DNA of 5,835 bases, from assembly GCA_002699335.1 (NCBI GenBank), contig PACG01000079.1, positions 40,168 through 46,002 of the forward strand. Direction: 5' to 3'. The stretch is from Candidatus Poribacteria bacterium. GTDB lineage: Bacteria > Poribacteria > WGA-4E > UBA9662. A program made the translations under genes and the position numbers. Below, in pieces: positions 1 through 5,835 of the stretch (position 1 is its first letter; every line of letters begins with the position of its first letter). The notes under the pieces are model-generated. The model saw only the letters and a list, made by a program, of their open reading frames with translations. It did no database searches and was not told where the DNA came from.

Positions 1-11
1 GGTCGCGTAGG

Positions 12-1251
12 ATGGGGCGTGGATTATGGATTCCCATTTTTTGGTGCTGGTGCCGATTGTCGTCCAATCTCAGATCATTATCAACGAGGTAATGGCCAAT
101 CCGATTGACGAGGACACCGGTGAGTTTATCGAGCTGAAAAACCCTGGTAAGCAGGCTGGAGACCTATCCGAATGATGGATGGCGATGCGATCGATATTCT
201 GCAGCCCTACCAGCAAGGAACGACCCTCTTGCTTCCTAATGGATTAGCTGTTATTCTGGATGCGGAATATGCAGGACAGTACGACCTACCGGAATCTGCT
301 ATCTTATTAACGACCAAGAATACGACACTTGGCAACAGTCTCCAACTAAATGATCCGATTACCCTTTCGAATCCTCAGAAACAGGTAGTTGACACTTTTA
401 CTCCCACCTCCAAAGCCAAGAATGGGTTTCGATCGAACGGATCTTAGCCAAAGCTGCTAGCACCGAGGAGAACTGGCAACTGAGCCGAAACGCAACGGGG
501 GCAACTCCGGGGCGGCCAAACAGCCAAAACCAAACTGAATCTGAGCCTGTTAATCCAGACTTAGCTCTATTGGCCAAAATCTGGATCAACGAACTTTGCC
601 TGCCCTAACCTTCAGGCGGTCGATCTATCCGGCTGGCAAATTACAGACGCCTCTAAATAAGGCGATACACCTGCCAGCCTGACGGCCACCTGATTTTGAG
701 CCAAAAGGCAATTGCCGTCCAAACCTTGTTTACTGCTCCGAATCCGTCTCTAATCGTCGAACTCGCGCTCCCATCTCTTACATAATGGGGGGATACGGTT
801 ACGCTGAAAGATCAATACCAACACCAGATTGATACCGTAGTTACGAAACATCCAAATCTAGTCGTTCAATTTGTGTCCTGAAAGAGGTTCTCCAGCCTTC
901 TATCGACTTGTCTGGTGGCACTCCCGGGAAGCTGAATAGTCTAAGCCAGCAGACCTCTGGACAGGTTGGGTTAATCATTGAATCCTCTCCATTTGATCCG
1001 CTGCGACACTCTACACAGATTCTCGGTACCAGGCTCATTTTGAAGCAATTATTGTACTTCAGCATCTTTGATGCCACCGGTCGAAAAGTTCGTCTGCTGG
1101 TGGACGTCAATCAATCTCTTGGGATGGTAAAAATGATGCCCAAGAAATTGTTACAGTGGGGATCTACATTGGTGAGATCATCGCTATCGCCTCGTCAGAT
1201 AAACCGGCCATTCGCATTGCCAGGCCCGTTGTTGTTACCAAACAGCTCTAA
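12..1251 (+). pseudogene. Decayed gene for a secreted protein with two lamin-tail domains and a FlgD-like Ig C-terminus
   Basis: No single frame is open, but stitching frames gives a coherent protein of roughly 400 residues. It starts MGRGLWIPIF (12-41), shifts at the T6 run 37-42, and continues LVLVPIVVQSQ, together a good signal peptide. A lamin-tail domain follows (INEVMANP at 80-103, then frame 1 at 176-428, then frame 0 from 429 with SIERILAKA). A second lamin-tail domain begins at WINEL (582-596) and resumes at QAVDLSGW (613-636). The C-terminus resembles the FlgD Ig-like domain that ends many such proteins: SIFDATGRKVRLLVD in frame 2 (1061-1105), then DGKNDAQEIVTVGIYI in frame 1, ending at TAA 1249-1251. 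Frameshifts lie near 37-42, 170-175, 427-430, 594-612, 690, 876-881, 999, 1060 and 1121. Point stops are TAA 658-660 and TAA 783-785. The family is extracellular and of unknown exact role. Domain assignment is by motif memory; the broken state is plain from the sequence. Confidence 0.85.
74..940 (+). repeat. Two tandem lamin-tail domain copies inside the pseudogene
   Basis: Copy 1 spans 74-524 and copy 2 spans 579-940. They share an ordered set of landmarks: INEV versus INEL at the start, QAGDLSEW versus QAVDLSGW, NDPITLSN versus GDTVTLKD, QVVDTF versus HQIDTV, and GATPGRPNS versus GGTPGKLNS at the end. A hydrophilic linker rich in N, Q, E and S (525-578) separates them. Copy 2 is about 90 nt shorter, and about 44 nt of that is a deletion just after INEL. 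The repetition is at protein level; the DNA copies have diverged too far for recent duplication. Confidence 0.7.
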
Positions 1252-1331
1252 ATCGATCTCCCAAAATCATTTCTACTGATATAGCCCCTAACGACTATCG
1301 ATACAGCGACAGATGTACGTGCTTGGATACT

Positions 1332-2933
1332 ATGACTGACCGATTAATCCTCACTGATAACAGGTTAGAAGTTTACTTTCGAGATTGGCAGCATAGCCTC
1401 TTTTTAGGGATGACGATCCTATACCTACTACCCATTTGGTCAATTCAGTTCTTTCCCACCCAAGATGGCCCCAGCCACGTCTATAATGCGCTGATTATTA
1501 AAGAATACTTTAATACAGACCAGTATCCACTATTTCGACAGTACTACAATCTAAATCTACAACCGATGCCAAATTGGTTTGGTCATGCCGTGATGGCCAT
1601 TCTGATGTTTGCGCTGAATCCATTAATCGCAGAAAAGCTGATGCTGACCGGCTATGTGGTTCTATTTCTCTATAGCGGCAGATACTTGATCATCAGCGTA
1701 GATCCAGCTAAAAAGGGGTTGCCTTTCATACTTTTCCCATTTGTCTATAACTACCTGCTCCAGATGGGGTTCTACAACTTCTCCTACAGCCTTGGCTTCT
1801 GCTTATTGGCAATCGGCTATTGGTGGAAGCATCACCAGCAGTTACAGATAAAACCGGCTATTTTATTTAATCTAATAATGGTCTGCTGCTACTTTTCCCA
1901 TATGGTGTCCGCCGTTATCGCCCTATTATCAGTGGCGATACTTTGGCTGGTGACTATCCGGCCAACCAACTACCAGCGACATCTATTGCAAATTCCGATG
2001 TTGTTCCCGTCCTGCATTTTACCGCTTTGGTTTATCTTTTCACACGGAACCAAATCTAATCGAGCTCATTGGGGGTCACAACGATTGTACGACTACTTTA
2101 CTCGACTGGAGATTCTATTTTCTTTTAATCGATTTCAGATCTATTTGGGGCAGGCGATAGCCGCCTGTTTTCTGCTCTTATTCCTACTGAAGATTCTGAC
2201 CGAGAAAATCGACTGGGAACGGCGACGACCAAGCGCCGAAAAAAGCGATGGATTTCTGTTGGTGAGCCTGATCTGCTTGATTCTCTATATTTATGTTCCC
2301 GATGGGATGTCAGGCGGCGGTTTTATCACTCACCGGCTTAGCCTCTACCCCTTTTTAATTTTACTGCCCTGGTTAACGTTAACCAAATGGCGATTTGTCA
2401 AAATCTGCGGATCCGGTCTCCTAGTCTTAATTGCGCTGGTAAATTTCGTTTATATGATTGATCTGTATCCCAAACTGGATAAAGATATGCAGGAGTTTCG
2501 GGCAGGTCTAGCGAAGGTAGCCCCTAACAGTCGAATTTTACCGCTTATTTTCGATAGTCATGGCCAATGTCAGCGGATCGGCATGTTTCTCCACGCTATC
2601 GGTTATTACTGTGCGTACACTGGTGGAATTGAGTGGGATAACTACGAAGCCAACACCAACTATTTTCCCGTCCGCTTCAAACCGGAACTAAACGGGATTC
2701 GTCCCGACTTAGGTGTTATCGAAGGACGCCCCAGAGATATGGATGTTCATCGTCATGTAGATCTAGTAGACTTTATCTACACTTGGTCAATGCCAACTGA
2801 TTCTCCGGTTCAACAGCGAATTGAGACCGATTACAAATTGGTTTTTGAGCAAAAACGGACCCGAATCTATCAACGACGACCAATCACAAGTAGTAGATCT
2901 ACTCAAAAACTACCATCTGGGATCGATAACTAG
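1332..2933 (+). CDS. Polytopic membrane protein, GT-C glycosyltransferase-like, function unproven
   Basis: The protein has 533 residues from ATG 1332. A TTG at 1323 would add three residues; neither start has a strong ribosome binding site. I count about ten hydrophobic segments, roughly at residues 22-41, 82-99, 103-121, 129-144, 146-165, 176-209 (two), 218-236, 272-289, 306-322, 336-350 and 357-376. A soluble, probably extracytoplasmic domain of about 150 residues follows (381-533). The first loop after TM1 carries D45-G-P-S-H49, placed where GT-C glycosyltransferases keep their acidic metal or donor motif. Other striking motifs are GFYNFSYSLGF (146-156), YFSHMVS (187-193) and PDG..GGGF.THR (323-335). 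These resemble an uncharacterised family of bacterial GT39-like membrane proteins. If the resemblance holds, it would transfer a sugar from a polyprenyl-phosphate donor at the outer face of the membrane, but that is inference. The last 20 or so residues look unconserved. No frameshift is seen. Confidence 0.85.
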   Translation: MTDRLILTDNRLEVYFRDWQHSLFLGMTILYLLPIWSIQFFPTQDGPSHVYNALIIKEYFNTDQYPLFRQYYNLNLQPMPNWFGHAVMAILMFALNPLIAEKLMLTGYVVLFLYSGRYLIISVDPAKKGLPFILFPFVYNYLLQMGFYNFSYSLGFCLLAIGYWWKHHQQLQIKPAILFNLIMVCCYFSHMVSAVIALLSVAILWLVTIRPTNYQRHLLQIPMLFPSCILPLWFIFSHGTKSNRAHWGSQRLYDYFTRLEILFSFNRFQIYLGQAIAACFLLLFLLKILTEKIDWERRRPSAEKSDGFLLVSLICLILYIYVPDGMSGGGFITHRLSLYPFLILLPWLTLTKWRFVKICGSGLLVLIALVNFVYMIDLYPKLDKDMQEFRAGLAKVAPNSRILPLIFDSHGQCQRIGMFLHAIGYYCAYTGGIEWDNYEANTNYFPVRFKPELNGIRPDLGVIEGRPRDMDVHRHVDLVDFIYTWSMPTDSPVQQRIETDYKLVFEQKRTRIYQRRPITSSRSTQKLPSGIDN

Positions 2934-2964
2934 GGGAGAGTATTTTCTTCGGGGCAATTGGCTA

Positions 2965-3465
2965 ATGAATATTACGGCGATGGCATCTCGCCTTGCACTA
3001 CAACTATCGAAGCCCAAATCGTCAAGTGTAGAACAGATTCCACTTGACTCCGCTAAGTCAGGACCAATTTCGCCTGCCCAAACCAAGGTCCCGACTACCG
3101 TCGTGGAGTATCTGGCTCCCAGCTCACCGGCAGAGCAGGATTACTTAGCTAAACTGTTGCCCGCTCTAAAAAGAGAACTGAACCCAGATCTGGAAAATGC
3201 TTTATACTTAGCGGGACAATTTCATCAGCGGAATAGCATTGTTCAGCCGGCGATTATGGCGCAGAACCTATTTTTGGATATAAGCCAACAGGAGACGAAT
3301 GCCCAGTTGAAACCCGCCTTTCACTCAGTGCAGCTATTTCAACCTGATCTCTCAAACCAATTGCTCAACCAGAACATATCCGCCTACGAACAAGTGGTAA
3401 AACAGCGAGCCAACTCTTTTTCAGACAAGACTTTTCCCCTGCCGACCGTTGATTTCCTACGGTAG
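2965..3465 (+). CDS. Small hypothetical protein, mostly helical
   Basis: I do not recognise this family. From ATG 2965 the product is 166 residues and ends at TAG 3463-3465. A GGGG at 2951-2954, ten bases upstream, is a weak ribosome binding site. The N-terminus (1-15, MNITAMASRLALQLS) could form an amphipathic helix. Residues 16-48 are a Ser/Pro/Lys-rich, probably disordered linker. Residues 53-105 and 130-150 are predicted helical by composition, including the charged stretch LLPALKRELNPDLENAL. There is no signal peptide after the chosen start, no membrane segment, and no cysteine or obvious catalytic motif. The same frame stays open upstream to 2821, overlapping the membrane-protein gene out of frame, so a longer form is possible, but no good start codon lies just behind the GGGGAGAG at 2934-2941. 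The gene begins 31 nt after its neighbour and is probably co-transcribed. It could also be a remnant of a longer gene. Confidence 0.6.
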   Translation: MNITAMASRLALQLSKPKSSSVEQIPLDSAKSGPISPAQTKVPTTVVEYLAPSSPAEQDYLAKLLPALKRELNPDLENALYLAGQFHQRNSIVQPAIMAQNLFLDISQQETNAQLKPAFHSVQLFQPDLSNQLLNQNISAYEQVVKQRANSFSDKTFPLPTVDFLR

Positions 3466-3496
3466 GTGAGAAATTCGTTCCTCTGAAAGTGAATCC

Positions 3497-3523
3497 AGAT
3501 CTAGTCTGATTATTGACTGATCT
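3497..3523. other. Imperfect hairpin between convergent genes
   Basis: AGATC-t-AGTC (3497-3506) pairs with GACTGATCT (3515-3523) around an 8-nt loop, giving nine pairs with one bulged T. It sits in the 44-nt gap between two convergent genes and runs into the last codons of the minus-strand gene. Neither side is followed by a T tract, so a bidirectional terminator is only a possibility. Confidence 0.25.
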
Positions 3524-4544
3524 CCGTCCGTAGCTGTAAGAGCAGATCCACAGGTGGCTCAAAAGGGATCTTGATGGGGCGCCGATAGAGCGCACTGGCG
3601 TACAACCCTAGCACTGCGTTCCACTGATGTAGTGCCCTTTTGAGGTTGGTTTCGACCGGTTGATCCCCATCCTCAACCCAACGCAACATAGCTTGAGTCA
3701 AACCGGCTTGCGCTATATCGTTGTAGCGATCTCGATCTTCTGCACTAATCTGTCCTCCTTGATATCCTTCAGGCGACTGGATTGCCCACTGCCCAAACTC
3801 CTCGAACCGTACCTGACCGTACTCAGCATAACCTGCAACGTGCGTGTGTTTATAGATCGCTGGGTCGTCCATAATTGATGGGGCCGAAGTGCCAGTATGC
3901 CACAATCCGTGCACACCATTAGCAAAGATCACCTCTGCCAGACTTAGGTCCGGGGCCGGATAAGTGCTATCGAGTAAATCTGACCCACTGACGGTACCAA
4001 AGACTTGAATCGCCGGGGAGTCATTATTGAGTGACATCGCCCAGTCAATCAGGTGTGTGCCTTGGGCGGATAAGTTCATGCGGGCGAGAAAATTGAGCCA
4101 CATCAGTTTTCCCAACTTGCCTGACTGCAGAGCCCGTCGACAGTCCAACAATCGAGGATGCCAACGAAACTGTTTGCCGACCCCAAACCTGGTCCGCGAT
4201 TCGGTCTCTAATTGACATAATTTCTGCCAATCTTCTACTCCACAGGCAATCGGTTTTTCAACCAAACAGGCGGGTACACCAAGATCTGAAACCATCTGCA
4301 TCAACGAGACCCATTGGTTAGGCATAGCGACCAAATGAACTAGGTCCGGTTGCTCTCGCTGGATCATCTCGGACGCATTAGCATAACCCGTAATCCCATA
4401 AGTTTGAGCAAAGTTTTGTCTTCGATCAAGGTTAGATTTGTTGGCGCAAGCGACCAACTCAGCATTGGGAACTAGTTGATAGGCTTTGGCATGACCATGT
4501 GCTCGACCACCACAGCCAATGATGGCCGTTCGATGCTTTTTCAT
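3510..4544 (-). CDS. Gfo/Idh/MocA family NAD(P)-dependent oxidoreductase
   Basis: The product has 344 residues, usual for this family of cytoplasmic sugar or cyclitol dehydrogenases. An N-terminal Rossmann fold opens with a beta strand and the glycine-rich turn AIIGCGGRAHGHA (7-19). The family signature EKP is at 96-98, with the catalytic lysine K97. The C-terminal alpha/beta domain contains K124-Q-F-R-W-H-P and the catalytic-type GTHLID (162-167), with H164 the likely acid/base and D167 its partner. The substrate cannot be read from sequence. I chose ATG at 4544 because AAGGAG (minus strand, 4555-4550) sits five bases upstream. The GTG at 4550, two codons earlier, uses the last G of that same Shine-Dalgarno and cannot be served by it. 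The stop is TAA 3512-3510. The gene is monocistronic here, divergent from the Lon-N gene and convergent with the small hypothetical gene. No lesion is seen. Confidence 0.93.
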   Translation of the reverse strand: MKKHRTAIIGCGGRAHGHAKAYQLVPNAELVACANKSNLDRRQNFAQTYGITGYANASEMIQREQPDLVHLVAMPNQWVSLMQMVSDLGVPACLVEKPIACGVEDWQKLCQLETESRTRFGVGKQFRWHPRLLDCRRALQSGKLGKLMWLNFLARMNLSAQGTHLIDWAMSLNNDSPAIQVFGTVSGSDLLDSTYPAPDLSLAEVIFANGVHGLWHTGTSAPSIMDDPAIYKHTHVAGYAEYGQVRFEEFGQWAIQSPEGYQGGQISAEDRDRYNDIAQAGLTQAMLRWVEDGDQPVETNLKRALHQWNAVLGLYASALYRRPIKIPFEPPVDLLLQLRTEISQ

Positions 4545-4549
4545 TATCA

Positions 4550-4555
4550 CTCCTT
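4550..4555 (-). promoter_or_regulatory. Shine-Dalgarno AAGGAG deciding the oxidoreductase start
   Basis: Read on the minus strand, AAGGAG is followed by five bases (TGATA) and then ATG at 4544. It excludes the overlapping GTG at 4550 as the initiation codon. Confidence 0.8.
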
Positions 4556-4568
4556 CTCTTAATTTATC

Positions 4569-4596
4569 CGGGAAATTACCATCTGATTTTTTCCCG
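4569..4596. promoter_or_regulatory. Inverted repeat CGGGAAA/TTTCCCG in the oxidoreductase leader
   Basis: A perfect 7-bp inverted repeat (4569-4575 and 4590-4596) encloses a 14-nt loop that contains CATCTGAT (4580-4587). It lies 25-52 nt upstream of the oxidoreductase start codon and leaves the Shine-Dalgarno outside the stem. It could be an mRNA hairpin or a DNA operator; the sequence does not decide. Confidence 0.35.
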
Positions 4597-4626
4597 AAGG
4601 TCCTAACTTCTCTAGCGCAAGATCAC

Positions 4627-4639
4627 AACATCAGATGTT
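4627..4639. promoter_or_regulatory. Palindrome AACATC-A-GATGTT, possible operator
   Basis: This is a perfect 6-bp inverted repeat with a 1-bp centre in the divergent intergenic region, about 35 bp upstream of the rightward -35 box. Its core ATCAGATG (4630-4637) is the inverse of the CATCTGAT at 4580-4587, so the same 8-mer appears twice in opposite orientation in this region. Such a layout suits a dimeric transcription factor, but short palindromes also occur by chance. Confidence 0.35.
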
Positions 4640-4644
4640 CTGTC

Positions 4645-4650
4645 ATTCTA
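4645..4650 (-). promoter_or_regulatory. Possible -10 element for the oxidoreductase
   Basis: TAGAAT on the minus strand matches the sigma70 -10 consensus at five of six positions and lies about 100 nt upstream of the oxidoreductase start. The -35 region at 17-18 bp (ATCAAA or AATCAA, about 4668-4674) is poor. If used, its -35 would touch the rightward -35 box, giving back-to-back divergent promoters. Confidence 0.25.
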
Positions 4651-4673
4651 GCCAACCTTGATTTGCCTTTGAT

Positions 4674-4702
4674 TTGACACGTTTATAGGGGTGTGATACA
4701 CT
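4674..4702 (+). promoter_or_regulatory. Sigma70-type extended -10 promoter for the Lon-N/PgsA operon
   Basis: The -35 box TTGACA (4674-4679) is a perfect match. A 17-bp spacer leads to TACACT (4697-4702), which matches TATAAT at four of six positions including the key A2 and T6. TG at 4694-4695 adds an extended -10. Transcription would start near 4709, leaving a leader of about 23 nt before ATG 4732. An AGGAAG (4714-4719) in that leader is the probable ribosome binding site, 12 nt from the start codon. Confidence 0.75.
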
Positions 4703-4731
4703 TGCTCCATCTCAGGAAGTAGCCACCCTCT

Positions 4732-5424
4732 ATGACCCACCAACGCGAAGAACTACCCCTTTTCCCTTTAAAAGTGGTTCTTTTTCCGGGCAATATTTTA
4801 CCACTCCATATCTTTGAAGAACGTTACCGTTTGATGATCCGGTATTGTTTAGAAGAGGAATCCAACTTTGGTGTAATCTTGATCAAGAAAGGATCTGAGG
4901 TTGATGATCAGACCGAACCCTATAATGTTGGAACAGCCGTACGTATCATCGAAAGTGATACCATGGATGATGGGCGAATGAATATCATTACTGCCGGACA
5001 GTATCGTTTTCAGATCAAAAATATTACTAACCAAACGCCCTATTTGGTGGCGACCACCGACATTCTCAATCCTGGCCCACCACCAGATCAACACCGGTTA
5101 TCGGTGCTGATGACAAGGGTTTCAGAGCTATACAACACTTACGAAGATCTATTATCTGAGACTATTCCTGACTGGGAAATCCCAAAAAACGTCCCCCAAA
5201 CCCCCTTTCATCTCGGTTGCCATATTGCGACTCGACTCCAAATCACGTTGATTGAAAAACAGCGGTTGCTAGAGGTGTTGGCTGTAGATCAACTCCTAAT
5301 GCAAGAAATCAAGATTTTAAGATACGAGATTCAGAGACGACAAGCAACCGTCATCGCGGAGAGGAAATTTAAGGCGATTCCAACTTCCGAAACCCCTTTC
5401 TGGAAAAATAATTCACTCAACTGA
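4732..5424 (+). CDS. Stand-alone Lon N-terminal (substrate-binding) domain protein
   Basis: The 230-residue product matches the PUA-like N-terminal domain of Lon. It begins LPLFPLKVVLFPG (8-20), then LPLHIFEERYRLMI (23-36), a beta strand with FGVILI (46-51), VGTAVRII (66-73), and the DGRMNIITAGQYRF stretch (80-93). A helical region with LGCHIATRLQ and LLEVLAVD (about 160-200) corresponds to the C-terminal helical bundle of this fold. There is no AAA+ ATPase and no Ser-Lys protease domain, so it cannot be a protease. In full-length Lon this part binds unfolded substrates; the single-domain relatives are widespread but poorly characterised. The protein should be cytoplasmic. Translation starts at ATG 4732 behind AGGAAG at 4714-4719. 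It is the first gene after a strong predicted promoter, with the phosphatidyltransferase gene 23 nt downstream. The charged C-terminal tail (207-230) looks unstructured. Confidence 0.92.
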   Translation: MTHQREELPLFPLKVVLFPGNILPLHIFEERYRLMIRYCLEEESNFGVILIKKGSEVDDQTEPYNVGTAVRIIESDTMDDGRMNIITAGQYRFQIKNITNQTPYLVATTDILNPGPPPDQHRLSVLMTRVSELYNTYEDLLSETIPDWEIPKNVPQTPFHLGCHIATRLQITLIEKQRLLEVLAVDQLLMQEIKILRYEIQRRQATVIAERKFKAIPTSETPFWKNNSLN

Positions 5425-5447
5425 AACCCGTTCCATTTGGGTAGGGC

Positions 5448-5835
5448 ATGCCCAGAGTTCGAGACGCTACCACATCCGCTGATAGCTACAATATTTCCCC
5501 TGCTCACTTTCTCTATCTTAGCAATCTGTTGTCGTTGTTCCGAATCGTTGCTGTACCTTTTGTCTTTTGGGGCTTGGTCGAGCAAAAGCATTGGCTGGTT
5601 TTTGGCGTTGGCGGAACGGCCTTCGTAACTGACGCGCTCGACGGGCTTATTGCTCGAAAGTTGGAGCAACAGAGCGATCTAGGGCGGTTACTGGATCCAA
5701 TCGGTGATAAACTGGGGATTCTATCTGCCACGTTGGCTCTGGTCGTCGTTGAATCTGCTTTCCCACTGTGGGCGTTTCTGGTGGTACTGGTTCGGGATGT
5801 GGTTGTTTTTGGGACTAACCTTTCGCTTTTTCACT
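5448..5835 (+). CDS. CDP-alcohol phosphatidyltransferase, PgsA-like, 3' end cut by the window
   Basis: An open frame from ATG 5448 runs 129 codons to the window end; a full-length enzyme is about 180-200 residues. The family signature D-x2-D-G-x2-A-R-x8-G-x3-D-x3-D is complete: D62, D65, G66, A69, R70, G79, D83, D87. These aspartates bind the divalent metal and CDP group. TM1 carries the usual NLLSLFRIVAVPF (26-38), and further hydrophobic segments lie at about 49-61, 89-100 and 103-122. The product is an inner-membrane enzyme that joins a CDP-activated lipid to an alcohol. The closest resemblance is to glycerol-3-phosphate phosphatidyltransferase (PgsA), but the acceptor is not certain without the C-terminus. 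An in-frame TAG at 5442-5444 excludes any earlier start. The upstream GGGTAGGG is too close to the ATG to be a good ribosome binding site, so translation may be coupled to the Lon-N gene ending 23 nt earlier. Confidence 0.9.
   Translation, partial: MPRVRDATTSADSYNISPAHFLYLSNLLSLFRIVAVPFVFWGLVEQKHWLVFGVGGTAFVTDALDGLIARKLEQQSDLGRLLDPIGDKLGILSATLALVVVESAFPLWAFLVVLVRDVVVFGTNLSLFH

Noticed and set aside
172..447. Separate 91-residue gene
   Set aside because: It is the middle of the first lamin-tail domain; both flanks continue the same domain in other frames.
841..1110. Minus-strand open frame opposite the pseudogene
   Set aside because: It has no ribosome binding site or recognisable motif, and the plus strand carries the family motifs.
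12..1251. Programmed frameshifting in the lamin-tail gene
   Set aside because: There are too many shifts, including a 44-nt deletion and in-frame nonsense codons, and I see no repeated slippery heptamer followed by a stem or pseudoknot.
908..1279. Separate 123-residue gene from TTG 908
   Set aside because: It begins inside the second lamin-tail domain and leaves the family frame at 1000-1060 and after 1121, so its C-terminus is out-of-frame sequence.
3497..3523. Rho-independent bidirectional terminator
   Set aside because: The stem is bulged and AT-rich and neither side has a T tract, so it is listed only as a hairpin.
3660..4230. Several 60-72 codon open frames opposite or within the oxidoreductase
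   Set aside because: They are shadows of a confidently identified gene and have no independent start signals or motifs.
5437..5628. 63-residue open frame from GTG 5437
   Set aside because: It is out of frame with the CDP-alcohol phosphatidyltransferase, whose catalytic signature is intact in the frame starting at 5448.
5331..5731. Minus-strand open frames over the Lon-N/PgsA junction
   Set aside because: They overlap two recognised plus-strand genes and show no family motif.
1..5835. CRISPR array, tRNA/rRNA, insertion sequence, phage or defence genes
   Set aside because: I found no regularly spaced repeats, no tRNA-like cloverleaf, no terminal inverted repeats with a transposase, and no protein with a defence-family motif.

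Overview
The window looks like part of a bacterial chromosome of intermediate GC. It carries Shine-Dalgarno sites and one sigma70-type promoter, and no RNA gene, CRISPR array, transposase or integrase that I can see. The taxon is uncertain. A secreted lamin-tail-domain protein with a FlgD-like C-terminus fits FCB-type bacteria and sponge- or marine-associated candidate phyla such as Poribacteria. The Gfo/Idh/MocA gene is compatible with this but not diagnostic.

Layout. Positions 12-1251 (+) hold the wreck of one gene, a secreted protein with two tandem lamin-tail domains and a FlgD-like Ig C-terminus. It is broken by about nine frameshifts, one of them a deletion of about 44 nt, and by at least two nonsense codons. 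Positions 1332-2933 (+) encode an intact polytopic membrane protein with a GT-C glycosyltransferase look. Positions 2965-3465 (+) encode a small unrecognised protein. Positions 3510-4544 (-) encode a Gfo/Idh/MocA-type NAD(P)-dependent oxidoreductase, convergent with the previous gene. A 187-nt divergent intergenic region (4545-4731) carries a near-consensus extended -10 promoter for the + strand and two small inverted repeats. Positions 4732-5424 (+) encode a stand-alone Lon N-terminal-domain protein. It is followed 23 nt later by the start of a CDP-alcohol phosphatidyltransferase (PgsA-like), cut by the window end.

How the genes relate. The Lon-N and PgsA-like genes probably form an operon driven from 4674-4702. 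The membrane protein and the small hypothetical gene are co-oriented and 31 nt apart, so they may be co-transcribed. Nothing ties the oxidoreductase to its neighbours functionally. I do not see a new multi-gene system. The most informative item is the pseudogene, whose ancestral protein can be traced through nearly every lesion.
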